A model generated the notes under the pieces. It was not told the DNA's origin, searched no databases, and was given only the letters and a program-made list of their open reading frames with translations. Made by a program: the position numbers and the translations under genes. From Bacillota bacterium (GTDB lineage: Bacteria; Bacillota_A; Clostridia; Lachnospirales; Lachnospiraceae): a stretch of DNA of 64,000 bases. This document shows, in pieces, positions 34,062 through 40,595 of this stretch (positions are counted from its first letter, which is position 1; each line of letters starts with the position of its first letter). The stretch lies in assembly GCA_023407175.1 (NCBI GenBank), contig JAEYMU010000053.1:806001-870000 (forward strand). The letters are read 5' to 3'.

Positions 34062-34805
34062 ATGGATGAAAAATTCATCAGAGGAATCCGAATTGACTGG
34101 AATAAAATCAGCAATCACTGCTATGTCAGGAATATTCCCTCTATTAGAGCGATAAGGCAGCTTGAGTTTAAAAGCAATCTTGTCTTTTTTGTAGGGGAAA
34201 ACGGGACAGGAAAATCAACTCTGCTGGAAAGTATCGCAGTAGCATATGGCTTTAATCCTGAGGGCGGGAACAGAAACTTTAATTTTTCCACCATGGATAC
34301 CCACTCCGAACTGCATCAGGCTATCACTGTAATCAAAGGTGTCTTAAGACCAAGGAGTAATTTCTTTCTCCGGGCGGAAAGCTTTTATAATGTTGCTACC
34401 AAGGTCGAGGATTACCGGGGCGGGGACGATTATCAGGCATACTACGACAGCTACGGCGGCAAGTCCCTGCACGATCAATCCCACGGAGAAAGCTTCCTGG
34501 CATTAATGCAAAACCGTTTTAAGGCCAGGGGCCTCTATATTCTGGATGAGCCGGAAGCTGCTCTGTCCCCCCAAAGACAGCTAACCCTGCTTATGCTACT
34601 ATACAATCTGGCCAAGGAGAGAGCCCAGTTTATTATTGCAAGTCATTCGCCGATTTTGCTTGGAATTCCGGGAGCCTCCATCCTGTCCTTTGACCATGGA
34701 GAGCCTTACGAAATTGCCTACGAAGAGACCGAGAGCTATAAAACTACGGAACTGTTTATTAACAGCCGGCAGCTTCTTCTTAACAATCTGCTTAACCAGA
34801 AGTAA
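34062..34805 (+). CDS. AAA/SMC-like ATPase
   Basis: The 247-residue protein has Walker A FVGENGTGKST (~46-56), an ABC-like signature SHGESFLAL (~142), Walker B GLYILDEPEAAL (~160) and the H-loop ASHSPILL (~190). It lacks transmembrane or known DNA-processing fusion domains, so it belongs to the predicted stand-alone ATPases seen in many Clostridia, function unknown. A TTG at 34044 would extend the frame, but ATG 34062 has GAGGT upstream. It is the last gene before the element's right end. Confidence 0.85.
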   Translation: MDEKFIRGIRIDWNKISNHCYVRNIPSIRAIRQLEFKSNLVFFVGENGTGKSTLLESIAVAYGFNPEGGNRNFNFSTMDTHSELHQAITVIKGVLRPRSNFFLRAESFYNVATKVEDYRGGDDYQAYYDSYGGKSLHDQSHGESFLALMQNRFKARGLYILDEPEAALSPQRQLTLLMLLYNLAKERAQFIIASHSPILLGIPGASILSFDHGEPYEIAYEETESYKTTELFINSRQLLLNNLLNQK

Positions 34806-34820
34806 TTCTCTTTTACACCC

Positions 34821-34883
34821 CTGCATATCACAAGCTTGCATGTGATATGCAGCAATAAACAGTTTGAAAGTACCTTTCAAACT
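34821..34883. repeat. Two tandem hairpins at the element's right end
   Basis: CTGCATATCACA (34821-34832) pairs with TGTGATATGCAG (34841-34852). Nine bases on, AGTTTGAAAG (34861-34870) pairs with CTTTCAAACT (34874-34883). They lie between the last cargo gene and the attachment arm. The first may end transcription of the ATPase gene; the second touches the arm. Confidence 0.6.
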
Positions 34884-34940
34884 TTCCCCTCCCATACAGG
34901 TACGAGGATGACCTGGATCAATCACAATTACAATTTGTTT
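34882..34940. other. attL-type junction: cwlD 5' part with element right end
   Basis: The core CAT (minus strand, 34910-34908) follows GATCCAGGT on the gene side and leads to CCTCGTACC on the element side. The outer arm on the plus strand, CTTTCCCCTCCC (34882-34893), matches 9 of 12 bases with the arm at 25178-25167 in inverted order, as expected for the two halves of one attP. Confidence 0.75.
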
Positions 34941-35063
34941 TTCTCCGCTTCCTGCTTTCGTTGATACCAGAATATGCTCTATCATTCTCGCCGATTGGTC
35001 CGAGGTAAATAATGCCGCAGCCAGAATTAGTACGAGAAAAATTATACTGAAATACTTTTTCAT
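34908..35063 (-). CDS. cwlD: cwlD 5' segment (N-terminus of split amidase)
   Basis: ATG 35061-35063 starts a protein with a hydrophobic anchor (YFSIIFLVLILAAALFTS, residues ~4-21), a linker and IVIVIDPGH, the first strand and first zinc His (residue 52) of an amidase_3 enzyme. After that codon the frame enters the element (PRTCMGGES...) and resembles no amidase. The rest of the enzyme continues in the same frame at 25147. Joined, 52 + 188 residues give 240, the normal CwlD length. The start at 35063 rather than 35090 fits the predicted sporulation promoter, whose start site lies downstream of 35090, and AAGGGG precedes it. Confidence 0.92.
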
Positions 35064-35093
35064 CCGGTTAATCCCCTTTTTCTGTTCCATATA

Positions 35094-35123
35094 TATGTAT
35101 GAATCAGATGGGGTTCCTATTCT
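35094..35123 (-). promoter_or_regulatory. Sporulation-type promoter of cwlD
   Basis: On the minus strand AGAATA (35123-35118), a 16-base spacer and CATACATA (35101-35094). This fits sigma-G (TGAATA / CATACTA) or sigma-E (-10 CATACAAT). cwlD of Bacillus is expressed from such promoters. The predicted start near 35087 gives a 24-base leader. Confidence 0.6.
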
Positions 35124-35144
35124 ATTCTTTCCCCTTGAGCGTGT

Positions 35145-35196
35145 TTAAAAAATGGTTGCATCCCTTGGACCAGGCCAAAGCAGATGCAACCATTTT
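35145..35196 (-). terminator. Intrinsic terminator of the GH18 gene
   Basis: AAATGGTTGCATC (35150-35162) pairs with GATGCAACCATTTT (35183-35196), and the minus-strand exit is a run of Ts. It separates the GH18 gene from the cwlD promoter. Confidence 0.85.
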
Positions 35197-35226
35197 ATTG
35201 TATATGAGCTTGATTTTAAATATCGT

Positions 35227-36927
35227 CTAATTCAAATATTTGATAATCACATTCCAGATGCTTTCCGATTCCAGCCCAAGCTTCCAGGCAGCACAGCCGG
35301 CAACGCCCGCATCATAGATCACCTTCATTTTTTCTTCGATGGATTTATCCTCCTCCTGCCACATACGATAGGTTGCACCATCCTGCGCCAGCTCCGCATA
35401 ATAACAGCCGGTTTCCTCGTCCCACTTGGCCTCAATACCATTATTCACTATCCACTCCTTCGCCGGAGTCATGGCCAGATTTTCCGAGGTTACCGTGCCA
35501 TCCTCCGCTTCCTTCCAGAGTCTTGTATAAAAGGGAATGGCTATGATTGTCTTTTCCTTCGGGACCATCGCAAGTATATTGTCCACAGCATCCTTAACAA
35601 AGCCGATGGAGGAAACAGGCCCCGCCACCTCGGCATAATATTCATCATATGCCATAATAATCACATAATCAACAATTTTGCCCTGTTCCTCTCTGTCATA
35701 ATACTCGGTATATTCGGAGGGAACATAATTATCGATGGAAAGTACAATCCCGTTGTTTCTGCATTTTACCGATAATTCACGGATAAACTGAATATAATCC
35801 TCTCCCGCATCGGAGGGAATTTTCTCAAAATCAATATTGATACCGTTCAGCTTGTAGGTTAAGGCCGCTTCAATCAATGCGTTCGATAAAGTATCCCTGT
35901 TGGAGGTATGGGAAAAAAGCTCCTTCTTATCTACATCCTTACTAAAATCATTCACCAGTGCCCAGACCTCAAGTCCCAGGCTCGTGGCCTTATCCACATA
36001 TTCCTTGGTAGCCAGGGACGTGATATTACCGGATACATCACTGATTGTAAACCAGGTCGGTGATATGACATTAACGCCCTTCGTTGCCCCGATCAGACCA
36101 TCCAGATTATTGACTGCATCCACATTAAACACCTGATGGAATACCAGATTTATTTTCTCCGTTCTGGCCTGTGAGGTGTACACCGGTGCCTGATAGGTGC
36201 TTTCCAGTGTCTCATACCCGGCCTTTGTCAATGATTTCTTCTTGATATAACCCTTGATACCGTCAGTGGTCATTACCTTGACAAAGCCGTTCTTCGGTGT
36301 TTCATCCGTATCGACATATTGTAATTTCGTGCCTGGCGTCAGCTCCAGCAGTATCGGGCTCTTGATGTTTGGTTCATAGCGGAGCTGAGTCTGCTTGCTT
36401 ACCTCGGAATACAGATAATCTCCCCAGATATAATTCACAACAATCCGGCTCGGTTTCTCATAATACTCATAGGTCATATCTGAATATTGTTCCACAAAAT
36501 CAAGTGCAACATAAACCTGATCTGCAAACACCTCAACAATCGGATAATCCGACTCCACCTTGGTTTCTATCGTACTTTTGGTTACACTGTATACCTCCTG
36601 ATCCGCCTCCGCCCGCAATATCTCGGTGGGCGTTGTATAGGTAAGTATATTTTCATTAGCATCCCAGTAAAAACGCTGGTTGAATTTCTCTACGATAGTA
36701 TCATAATCTATATATACCCTGTCATTGATTAACAGGCCCTTTTTCTCATAGCCTTCGTTTTGAAGAATAACGTAAACCTCACCATCCCCAACCTTGTAAT
36801 AGTCGGTAAGCTCCATTATTTCCTTACTTGGAGTCAGACTCTTTATCAATACTGAAATCAGGGCTATTGCAATAATAATAATTCCGACTGCCGAGCCAAT
36901 AATAGCTAATCTAATTCTCCTATTCAT
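35227..36927 (-). CDS. GH18 family hydrolase with SH3 domain (YaaH/SleL-like)
   Basis: The 566-residue protein has an N-terminal membrane helix (~6-28), a beta-rich domain resembling the copper-amine-oxidase N-terminal fold (~40-160), a bacterial SH3 domain (~175-235) and a GH18 barrel whose catalytic Glu368 is in NGINIDFEKI. Relatives such as YaaH/SleL are spore peptidoglycan glucosaminidases, so this product probably cuts cortex or wall glycans. ATG 36927 follows GGAGGTAATC; the longer frame to 36990 is unlikely. It sits directly upstream of cwlD, giving a cortex-related pair. Confidence 0.88.
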   Translation of the reverse strand: MNRRIRLAIIGSAVGIIIIAIALISVLIKSLTPSKEIMELTDYYKVGDGEVYVILQNEGYEKKGLLINDRVYIDYDTIVEKFNQRFYWDANENILTYTTPTEILRAEADQEVYSVTKSTIETKVESDYPIVEVFADQVYVALDFVEQYSDMTYEYYEKPSRIVVNYIWGDYLYSEVSKQTQLRYEPNIKSPILLELTPGTKLQYVDTDETPKNGFVKVMTTDGIKGYIKKKSLTKAGYETLESTYQAPVYTSQARTEKINLVFHQVFNVDAVNNLDGLIGATKGVNVISPTWFTISDVSGNITSLATKEYVDKATSLGLEVWALVNDFSKDVDKKELFSHTSNRDTLSNALIEAALTYKLNGINIDFEKIPSDAGEDYIQFIRELSVKCRNNGIVLSIDNYVPSEYTEYYDREEQGKIVDYVIIMAYDEYYAEVAGPVSSIGFVKDAVDNILAMVPKEKTIIAIPFYTRLWKEAEDGTVTSENLAMTPAKEWIVNNGIEAKWDEETGCYYAELAQDGATYRMWQEEDKSIEEKMKVIYDAGVAGCAAWKLGLESESIWNVIIKYLN

Positions 36928-37022
36928 GATTACCTCCTGGTGGTTTTCCACCTCTTTTCCCATTATAGCATTAATCCAGGCTACCGTCATTACTAAAATT
37001 CGACTTTTTCATAAATAATAAC

Positions 37023-37061
37023 AAGGAAGGGCTGCTTTATTCGTCAGCCCTTCCCTTTTTT
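37023..37061. terminator. Strong hairpin with T tract, likely terminator
   Basis: GGAAGGGCTG (37025-37034) pairs with CAGCCCTTCC (37045-37054), followed on the plus strand by CTTTTTTC. On the minus strand the exit is TTGTTATTATTT. It could end minus-strand transcripts from the ATPase-like gene before the GH18 promoter. Confidence 0.6.
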
Positions 37062-37389
37062 CATCCCTTATTTTTGGCAGACAGGCTTTATATAAAAGCT
37101 GTATCACGGTTACAGTGCTATGTGTCTTCCTTTCGACAGAAAAGTATAGAGGGCTTTCAGTGTCGGTTATATGATATGCTTTTATCCGCCTGTCCGTATA
37201 AATTCAACGTGTGAATTATATCTTTCAATAGTTCATTGCTTCCCAGCCCTTCTCCACCGGCCTTACTCCCTCACATGCAGCATAACAAAATACTGGTGCC
37301 CGTTACTGCAACCTCGGATAAGAAGGTCATTTGTGATATGCTACACTCATCCTTGTGATTCCAGTTTCTTATGAACGCACCTAGGGGAG
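37062..37389. other. Intergenic stretch without an identified gene
   Basis: I see no conserved frame, RNA or repeat here. A minus-strand frame reading ELLKDIIHTLNLYGQADKS (~37150-37230) has no start codon or ribosome site and is not recognised. The stretch may be decayed sequence after the kinase/P-loop pair. Confidence 0.4.
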
Positions 37390-38010
37390 CTAGAATAGCC
37401 TTCGAAAAAAACGGCTGGTATCCTGGGAAGGTATGACCGGTTCATCGTTTTGCGGAACTGCCCATATCTTCCCGTTTATTTCGTTTCTTAATTTTGTTAT
37501 TGTCTTATTATTACCCAGGGGAATAAAATATAACCAGTTTTCACTGCCTTGTATTTCCTTTGCCGTGTCTGAAAACTTGAGAAGCTTTGCTATATCCCAC
37601 TCCGATCTTCCTCCGACAATAATCTTGGTACTGCAACGGTAAAATTCTTCCTTGTTATGCATGAAGTCAACACCGAAATCCATCAGAATACAATGATAGG
37701 CTTCACCAAAGATTCCGGCGATCTGTCCGGCCTTTACCTCCTTATAGCAGGTTATCCGGTGGAAAGAAAAGGACCTGTCATCCTCCCTGCTCCAATCATA
37801 GGCTTTCTGAATATAGTTCATATCGTGATGTGAATTACATTCCAGAAATGCTGTTTTTCTTCCCAGCTCCATACCCAGATAAAAGGCCAGCATCAGCCCC
37901 GTATGAGTAACCCCTGCGCCGTGATGGGTTCCGATCAGTCCGATTACCTCTCGGCCCATGCTCCTTTGCGCCGCGAATAATTTCTCAAATAATATCGGTT
38001 TTCTTTTCAT
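37390..38010 (-). CDS. TadZ/MinD-like P-loop-fold protein lacking the Walker lysine
   Basis: The 206-residue protein starts MKRKPILFEKLFAAQRSMG and has a SIMIBI-type fold (VIGLIGTHHGAGVTHTGLML, ~22-41; then KTAFLECN and CILMDFGVDF). The loop that in ParA/MinD/TadZ reads KGGxGKT reads THHGAGVTH, with Val where Lys should be, so normal ATP hydrolysis is unlikely. The kinase gene ending 55 bp upstream has a similar degenerate loop. ATG 38010 follows GAGG; a longer frame begins at 38157 inside the kinase gene. No pilus genes flank it, and the function is unknown. Confidence 0.65.
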   Translation of the reverse strand: MKRKPILFEKLFAAQRSMGREVIGLIGTHHGAGVTHTGLMLAFYLGMELGRKTAFLECNSHHDMNYIQKAYDWSREDDRSFSFHRITCYKEVKAGQIAGIFGEAYHCILMDFGVDFMHNKEEFYRCSTKIIVGGRSEWDIAKLLKFSDTAKEIQGSENWLYFIPLGNNKTITKLRNEINGKIWAVPQNDEPVIPSQDTSRFFRRLF

Positions 38011-38065
38011 GCATGGCCTCATTTCTCCCGCTTCCCGACCTGCCGCCCCTTCCCGGCAAAAAGCA

Positions 38066-39430
38066 TTACAGCAGCATACTCCTGTCCATACGCAGCAGGC
38101 TTTGGAAAAAATCCGCATCTCCTCCGGTGTCTGCCGCTGCAAAGCAATCCGGTTCATAGGGTATGCGCAGGCAGAGCTTATGCTCCATACTGTTTAGGAT
38201 GGGCTGGAACTGTCTGCCGTCCAGATAATTAAACAGGTAAATAATATCTTTATATTCTGCCGTCAATTGAAGTACCTGTTCCGCATTGCCAAGCTCCCAA
38301 TCCTTCCCTCCCAGCAAAAGCAGTCTTACATCCGCATTCAGGTAATCAGGAAGATTTTCTGCGGTAAGCTGGCCAAAATCCATGATGCGACAGCCGGACT
38401 CACAGGAATTAAGCATATTCATCTGTCCGACGGAAAGCATCGGAATTCCTTCCACAATAGGAATTCCATCTCTGACCTTAACCTCTTCATAACAATTCCG
38501 AATCAGGTTCACACACCCGCTATGATTTATCTCCTGATAGACACAGGGATTACCCCTGCCAAGATAATACTTGCATAGTCGAAAGGAAAGGTGTGTTACC
38601 CCGATACGCGGCTGTGCTCCTGCCACTGCTATTTTTACCGTTTGACTTGATCTGACGATCCTGCGGCTCTTTTTCGTCATCGCCGATAATTCTCTGCTCA
38701 ATCCGGCAACGGAAGAATATCGCTGGGACGGATTGAATTTTAGGCAGCTATTGATTACCTTCTTAAGATTTTTCGAACATTTTCCGATATAATCAATATG
38801 ATTGATATCGCTGTTGTTTCTGCTGTCCCGTCCTGTCGCCATATAGTAAAGCAACATTCCAATGCCGTAGACATCACAGCGTTCATCGATCCTGCCGCTT
38901 TGGTAAAGCTCCGGTGCAGCATATCCTCTGGTTCCCAGATAGCCTGTCTGCCCGGACAGCTCATCCTGATAGAGCGCACTTCCAAAGTCTATTAGCTTTA
39001 GGGTATTGCCCGATAGAATGATATTATCCGGCTTAAGATCGATATACAGAATCGGCCGTCCGGTACAGTGCAGATATCCGATCAGATCGCAAAGCTGAAG
39101 TCCAAAATGCAGGATGGTTTCTTCCCGAAAGGGTCCCTTTTCATTTACACAGCTTTTTAGAGTTTCCCCTTCAATATATTGTTCGACAATATAGGAACCT
39201 TCTTCATTTTCTTCAATATCATAAATTATAGGGATGCAGGAATGTTTCAGATTTTTTAGGATTAAAGCTTCTTTCCATAGGAAATCATATAAGGGATGGT
39301 TTTTAGAAATAAATTTGATGGCACGAAATGAATTTAATTTGATGTGCTCTGCAAGATAGACCTCACAATTGCCGCCTGTGCCAAGTAAGTCTATCATGCG
39401 ATACTTTCCGAATAAAATTGCCGGGTGCAT
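38066..39430 (-). CDS. Ser/Thr protein kinase fused to a degenerate P-loop domain
   Basis: The 454-residue protein has an N-terminal Hanks-type kinase domain (~1-255): glycine loop LLGTGGNCEVYLAEH, RAIKF lysine, YIDLKPDNI catalytic loop (HRD replaced by YID, Asp kept) and LIDFGSA. The C-terminal ~190 residues resemble the next gene's fold, with IAVAGAQPRIGVTH at the nucleotide loop (Lys absent). There is no transmembrane helix or PASTA repeat, unlike PrkC. ATG 39430 is chosen over a TTG at 39451. Kinase and partner probably work together, perhaps through the paired degenerate domains. Confidence 0.8.
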   Translation of the reverse strand: MHPAILFGKYRMIDLLGTGGNCEVYLAEHIKLNSFRAIKFISKNHPLYDFLWKEALILKNLKHSCIPIIYDIEENEEGSYIVEQYIEGETLKSCVNEKGPFREETILHFGLQLCDLIGYLHCTGRPILYIDLKPDNIILSGNTLKLIDFGSALYQDELSGQTGYLGTRGYAAPELYQSGRIDERCDVYGIGMLLYYMATGRDSRNNSDINHIDYIGKCSKNLKKVINSCLKFNPSQRYSSVAGLSRELSAMTKKSRRIVRSSQTVKIAVAGAQPRIGVTHLSFRLCKYYLGRGNPCVYQEINHSGCVNLIRNCYEEVKVRDGIPIVEGIPMLSVGQMNMLNSCESGCRIMDFGQLTAENLPDYLNADVRLLLLGGKDWELGNAEQVLQLTAEYKDIIYLFNYLDGRQFQPILNSMEHKLCLRIPYEPDCFAAADTGGDADFFQSLLRMDRSMLL

Positions 39431-39626
39431 TTTCTCCTTTCCTATCGGCAATCATCAGAACCAAGTCACCCTAATTATATACAAATAATGGAAGCTTGAC
39501 AACACTTTTTTCTCCGTGTTTTTTAACAAATATTTTATCGTTTTTTGTTGGTTTTGCAACTGTCGCAACCTGCATATTCTTGTAGAAATTGGACACCCGT
39601 TAATATATTTTTAATATCTATGTGTA

Positions 39627-39655
39627 TTGACTTTACATGCTTTTTAAATTATACT
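39627..39655 (+). promoter_or_regulatory. Sigma-A promoter of mecA
   Basis: TTGACT (39627-39632), 17-base spacer, TATACT (39650-39655). The expected start near 39662 gives a 41-base leader. Confidence 0.8.
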
Positions 39656-39702
39656 TTTTTTACACCGATGGATGGATTTTTGTACAGAAAGGGGTGTACT
39701 TT

Positions 39703-40470
39703 ATGAAGATAGAAAAAATCAGTGACAATCAGATCAGATGTACCTTAAATAAGAGCGATTTGATCGATCGTGAGCTAAAGATAAGCGAGCTGGCTTATGG
39801 TACCGAGAAAGCCAAAGCACTGTTTCGTGACATGATACAACAAGCTTTCTATGAATTTGGTTTTGAAGTAGACGATATCCCTTTGATGATTGAAGCTATT
39901 CCGGTTTCCACAGAGTGTCTGATTCTGGTTATTACCAAGGTTTCGGACCCCGATGAACTGGATACCCGTTTTTCCAAATTTTCTTCATTTAACATACGTG
40001 AAAATAAAGATGATGCAGAGGAAGACTCCTATGCGGACGAAATTATTAACAGCTTTGATCAGTCAGAGGACGATATTTCTGATGATATAGAGGATAGCTC
40101 CAAGGAAGATACTCTTGAGGGCAGTGAGGTTTCGGCAAATGAGGTTTCTGAAAAAACCGGCGTACACGCTCCATATAAATTAATTAAGGTTTATTCCTTC
40201 CACTCCTTAAAAGAGGTGGTAGACCTGTCGAATATACTGCTAGGTATCTATAACGGAACAAATACTCTTTACAAAAACCCGGTGAATGCAACCTATTACC
40301 TGGTAATCAACATTTCGGGACATACTCCTGAGGAGTTTAATAAAATCTGCAATATCATTTCCGAATATGGTAAAATTGAGCGCTTTACTTATGCCAGTCC
40401 TACCTTCTATGATGAGCACTATGAAGTGATTGTAAGGAATCAGGCATTGCAAATACTTTCTGTTATGTAA
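39703..40470 (+). CDS. mecA: Adaptor protein MecA
   Basis: The 255-residue protein begins MKIEKISDNQIRCTLNKSDL, the substrate-binding N-terminal domain of MecA, has an acidic linker (~100-150, EDSYADEIINSFDQSEDD) and ends in the ClpC-binding C-terminal domain (YKLIKVYSFHSLKEVVDLSN...). MecA delivers proteins to ClpCP for degradation. ATG 39703 follows AAAGGGG; the frame extends upstream to 39637 inside the promoter region, so that longer version is not used. It is a single-gene unit with its own promoter and terminator. Confidence 0.95.
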   Translation: MKIEKISDNQIRCTLNKSDLIDRELKISELAYGTEKAKALFRDMIQQAFYEFGFEVDDIPLMIEAIPVSTECLILVITKVSDPDELDTRFSKFSSFNIRENKDDAEEDSYADEIINSFDQSEDDISDDIEDSSKEDTLEGSEVSANEVSEKTGVHAPYKLIKVYSFHSLKEVVDLSNILLGIYNGTNTLYKNPVNATYYLVINISGHTPEEFNKICNIISEYGKIERFTYASPTFYDEHYEVIVRNQALQILSVM

Positions 40471-40520
40471 GGCTTTTACGGCAGACTCTTCTTTACTGTC
40501 CGTATGTATTGTATAACAAA

Positions 40521-40570
40521 GACACCGGCAAAGGATTTCTCTCTTGAACTCCTCTGCCGGTGCTTTTTTC
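40521..40570 (+). terminator. Intrinsic terminator of mecA
   Basis: CACCGGCA (40523-40530) pairs with TGCCGGTG (40555-40562), followed by CTTTTTTC. Confidence 0.85.
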
Positions 40571-40595
40571 TTGTTAAGGAACAGACTGCCGCCCG

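Larger units (their letters stand above)
25148..34910. mobile_element. 9.76-kb skin-like intervening element in cwlD
   Basis: The two cwlD parts are separated by exactly 9,760 bp between identical CAT core codons. The interval contains one large serine recombinase with a small ORF before it, a GH2 gene, and a plus-strand series of six cargo genes. There are no phage structural, replication or conjugation genes. Both cwlD halves face the same way, so excision between the directly repeated cores would release a circle and restore a 240-codon gene. This is the plan of the sigK skin and similar sporulation-gene elements. The event itself is inferred. The alternative is a fossil insertion that simply inactivated cwlD. 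Confidence 0.85.

Noticed and set aside
34599..34907. Continuation of the cwlD 5' frame into the element as a 163-residue protein
   Set aside because: After the His codon the sequence (PRTCMGGES and onward) has no amidase residues and runs antisense through hairpins and the ATPase gene, so it is run-on reading past the insertion.
25148..34910. Prophage or conjugative transposon
   Set aside because: No capsid, tail, terminase, relaxase or type IV secretion genes are present in the interval; only the recombinase is mobile-element related.
35152..35775. 207-codon plus-strand frame opposite the GH18 gene
   Set aside because: It is antisense to an intact, well-supported gene and crosses its terminator; the product has no recognisable domain.
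37062..37389. tRNA or structured RNA in the gap after the P-loop gene
   Set aside because: No cloverleaf, T-loop sequence or consistent stems could be found by eye.
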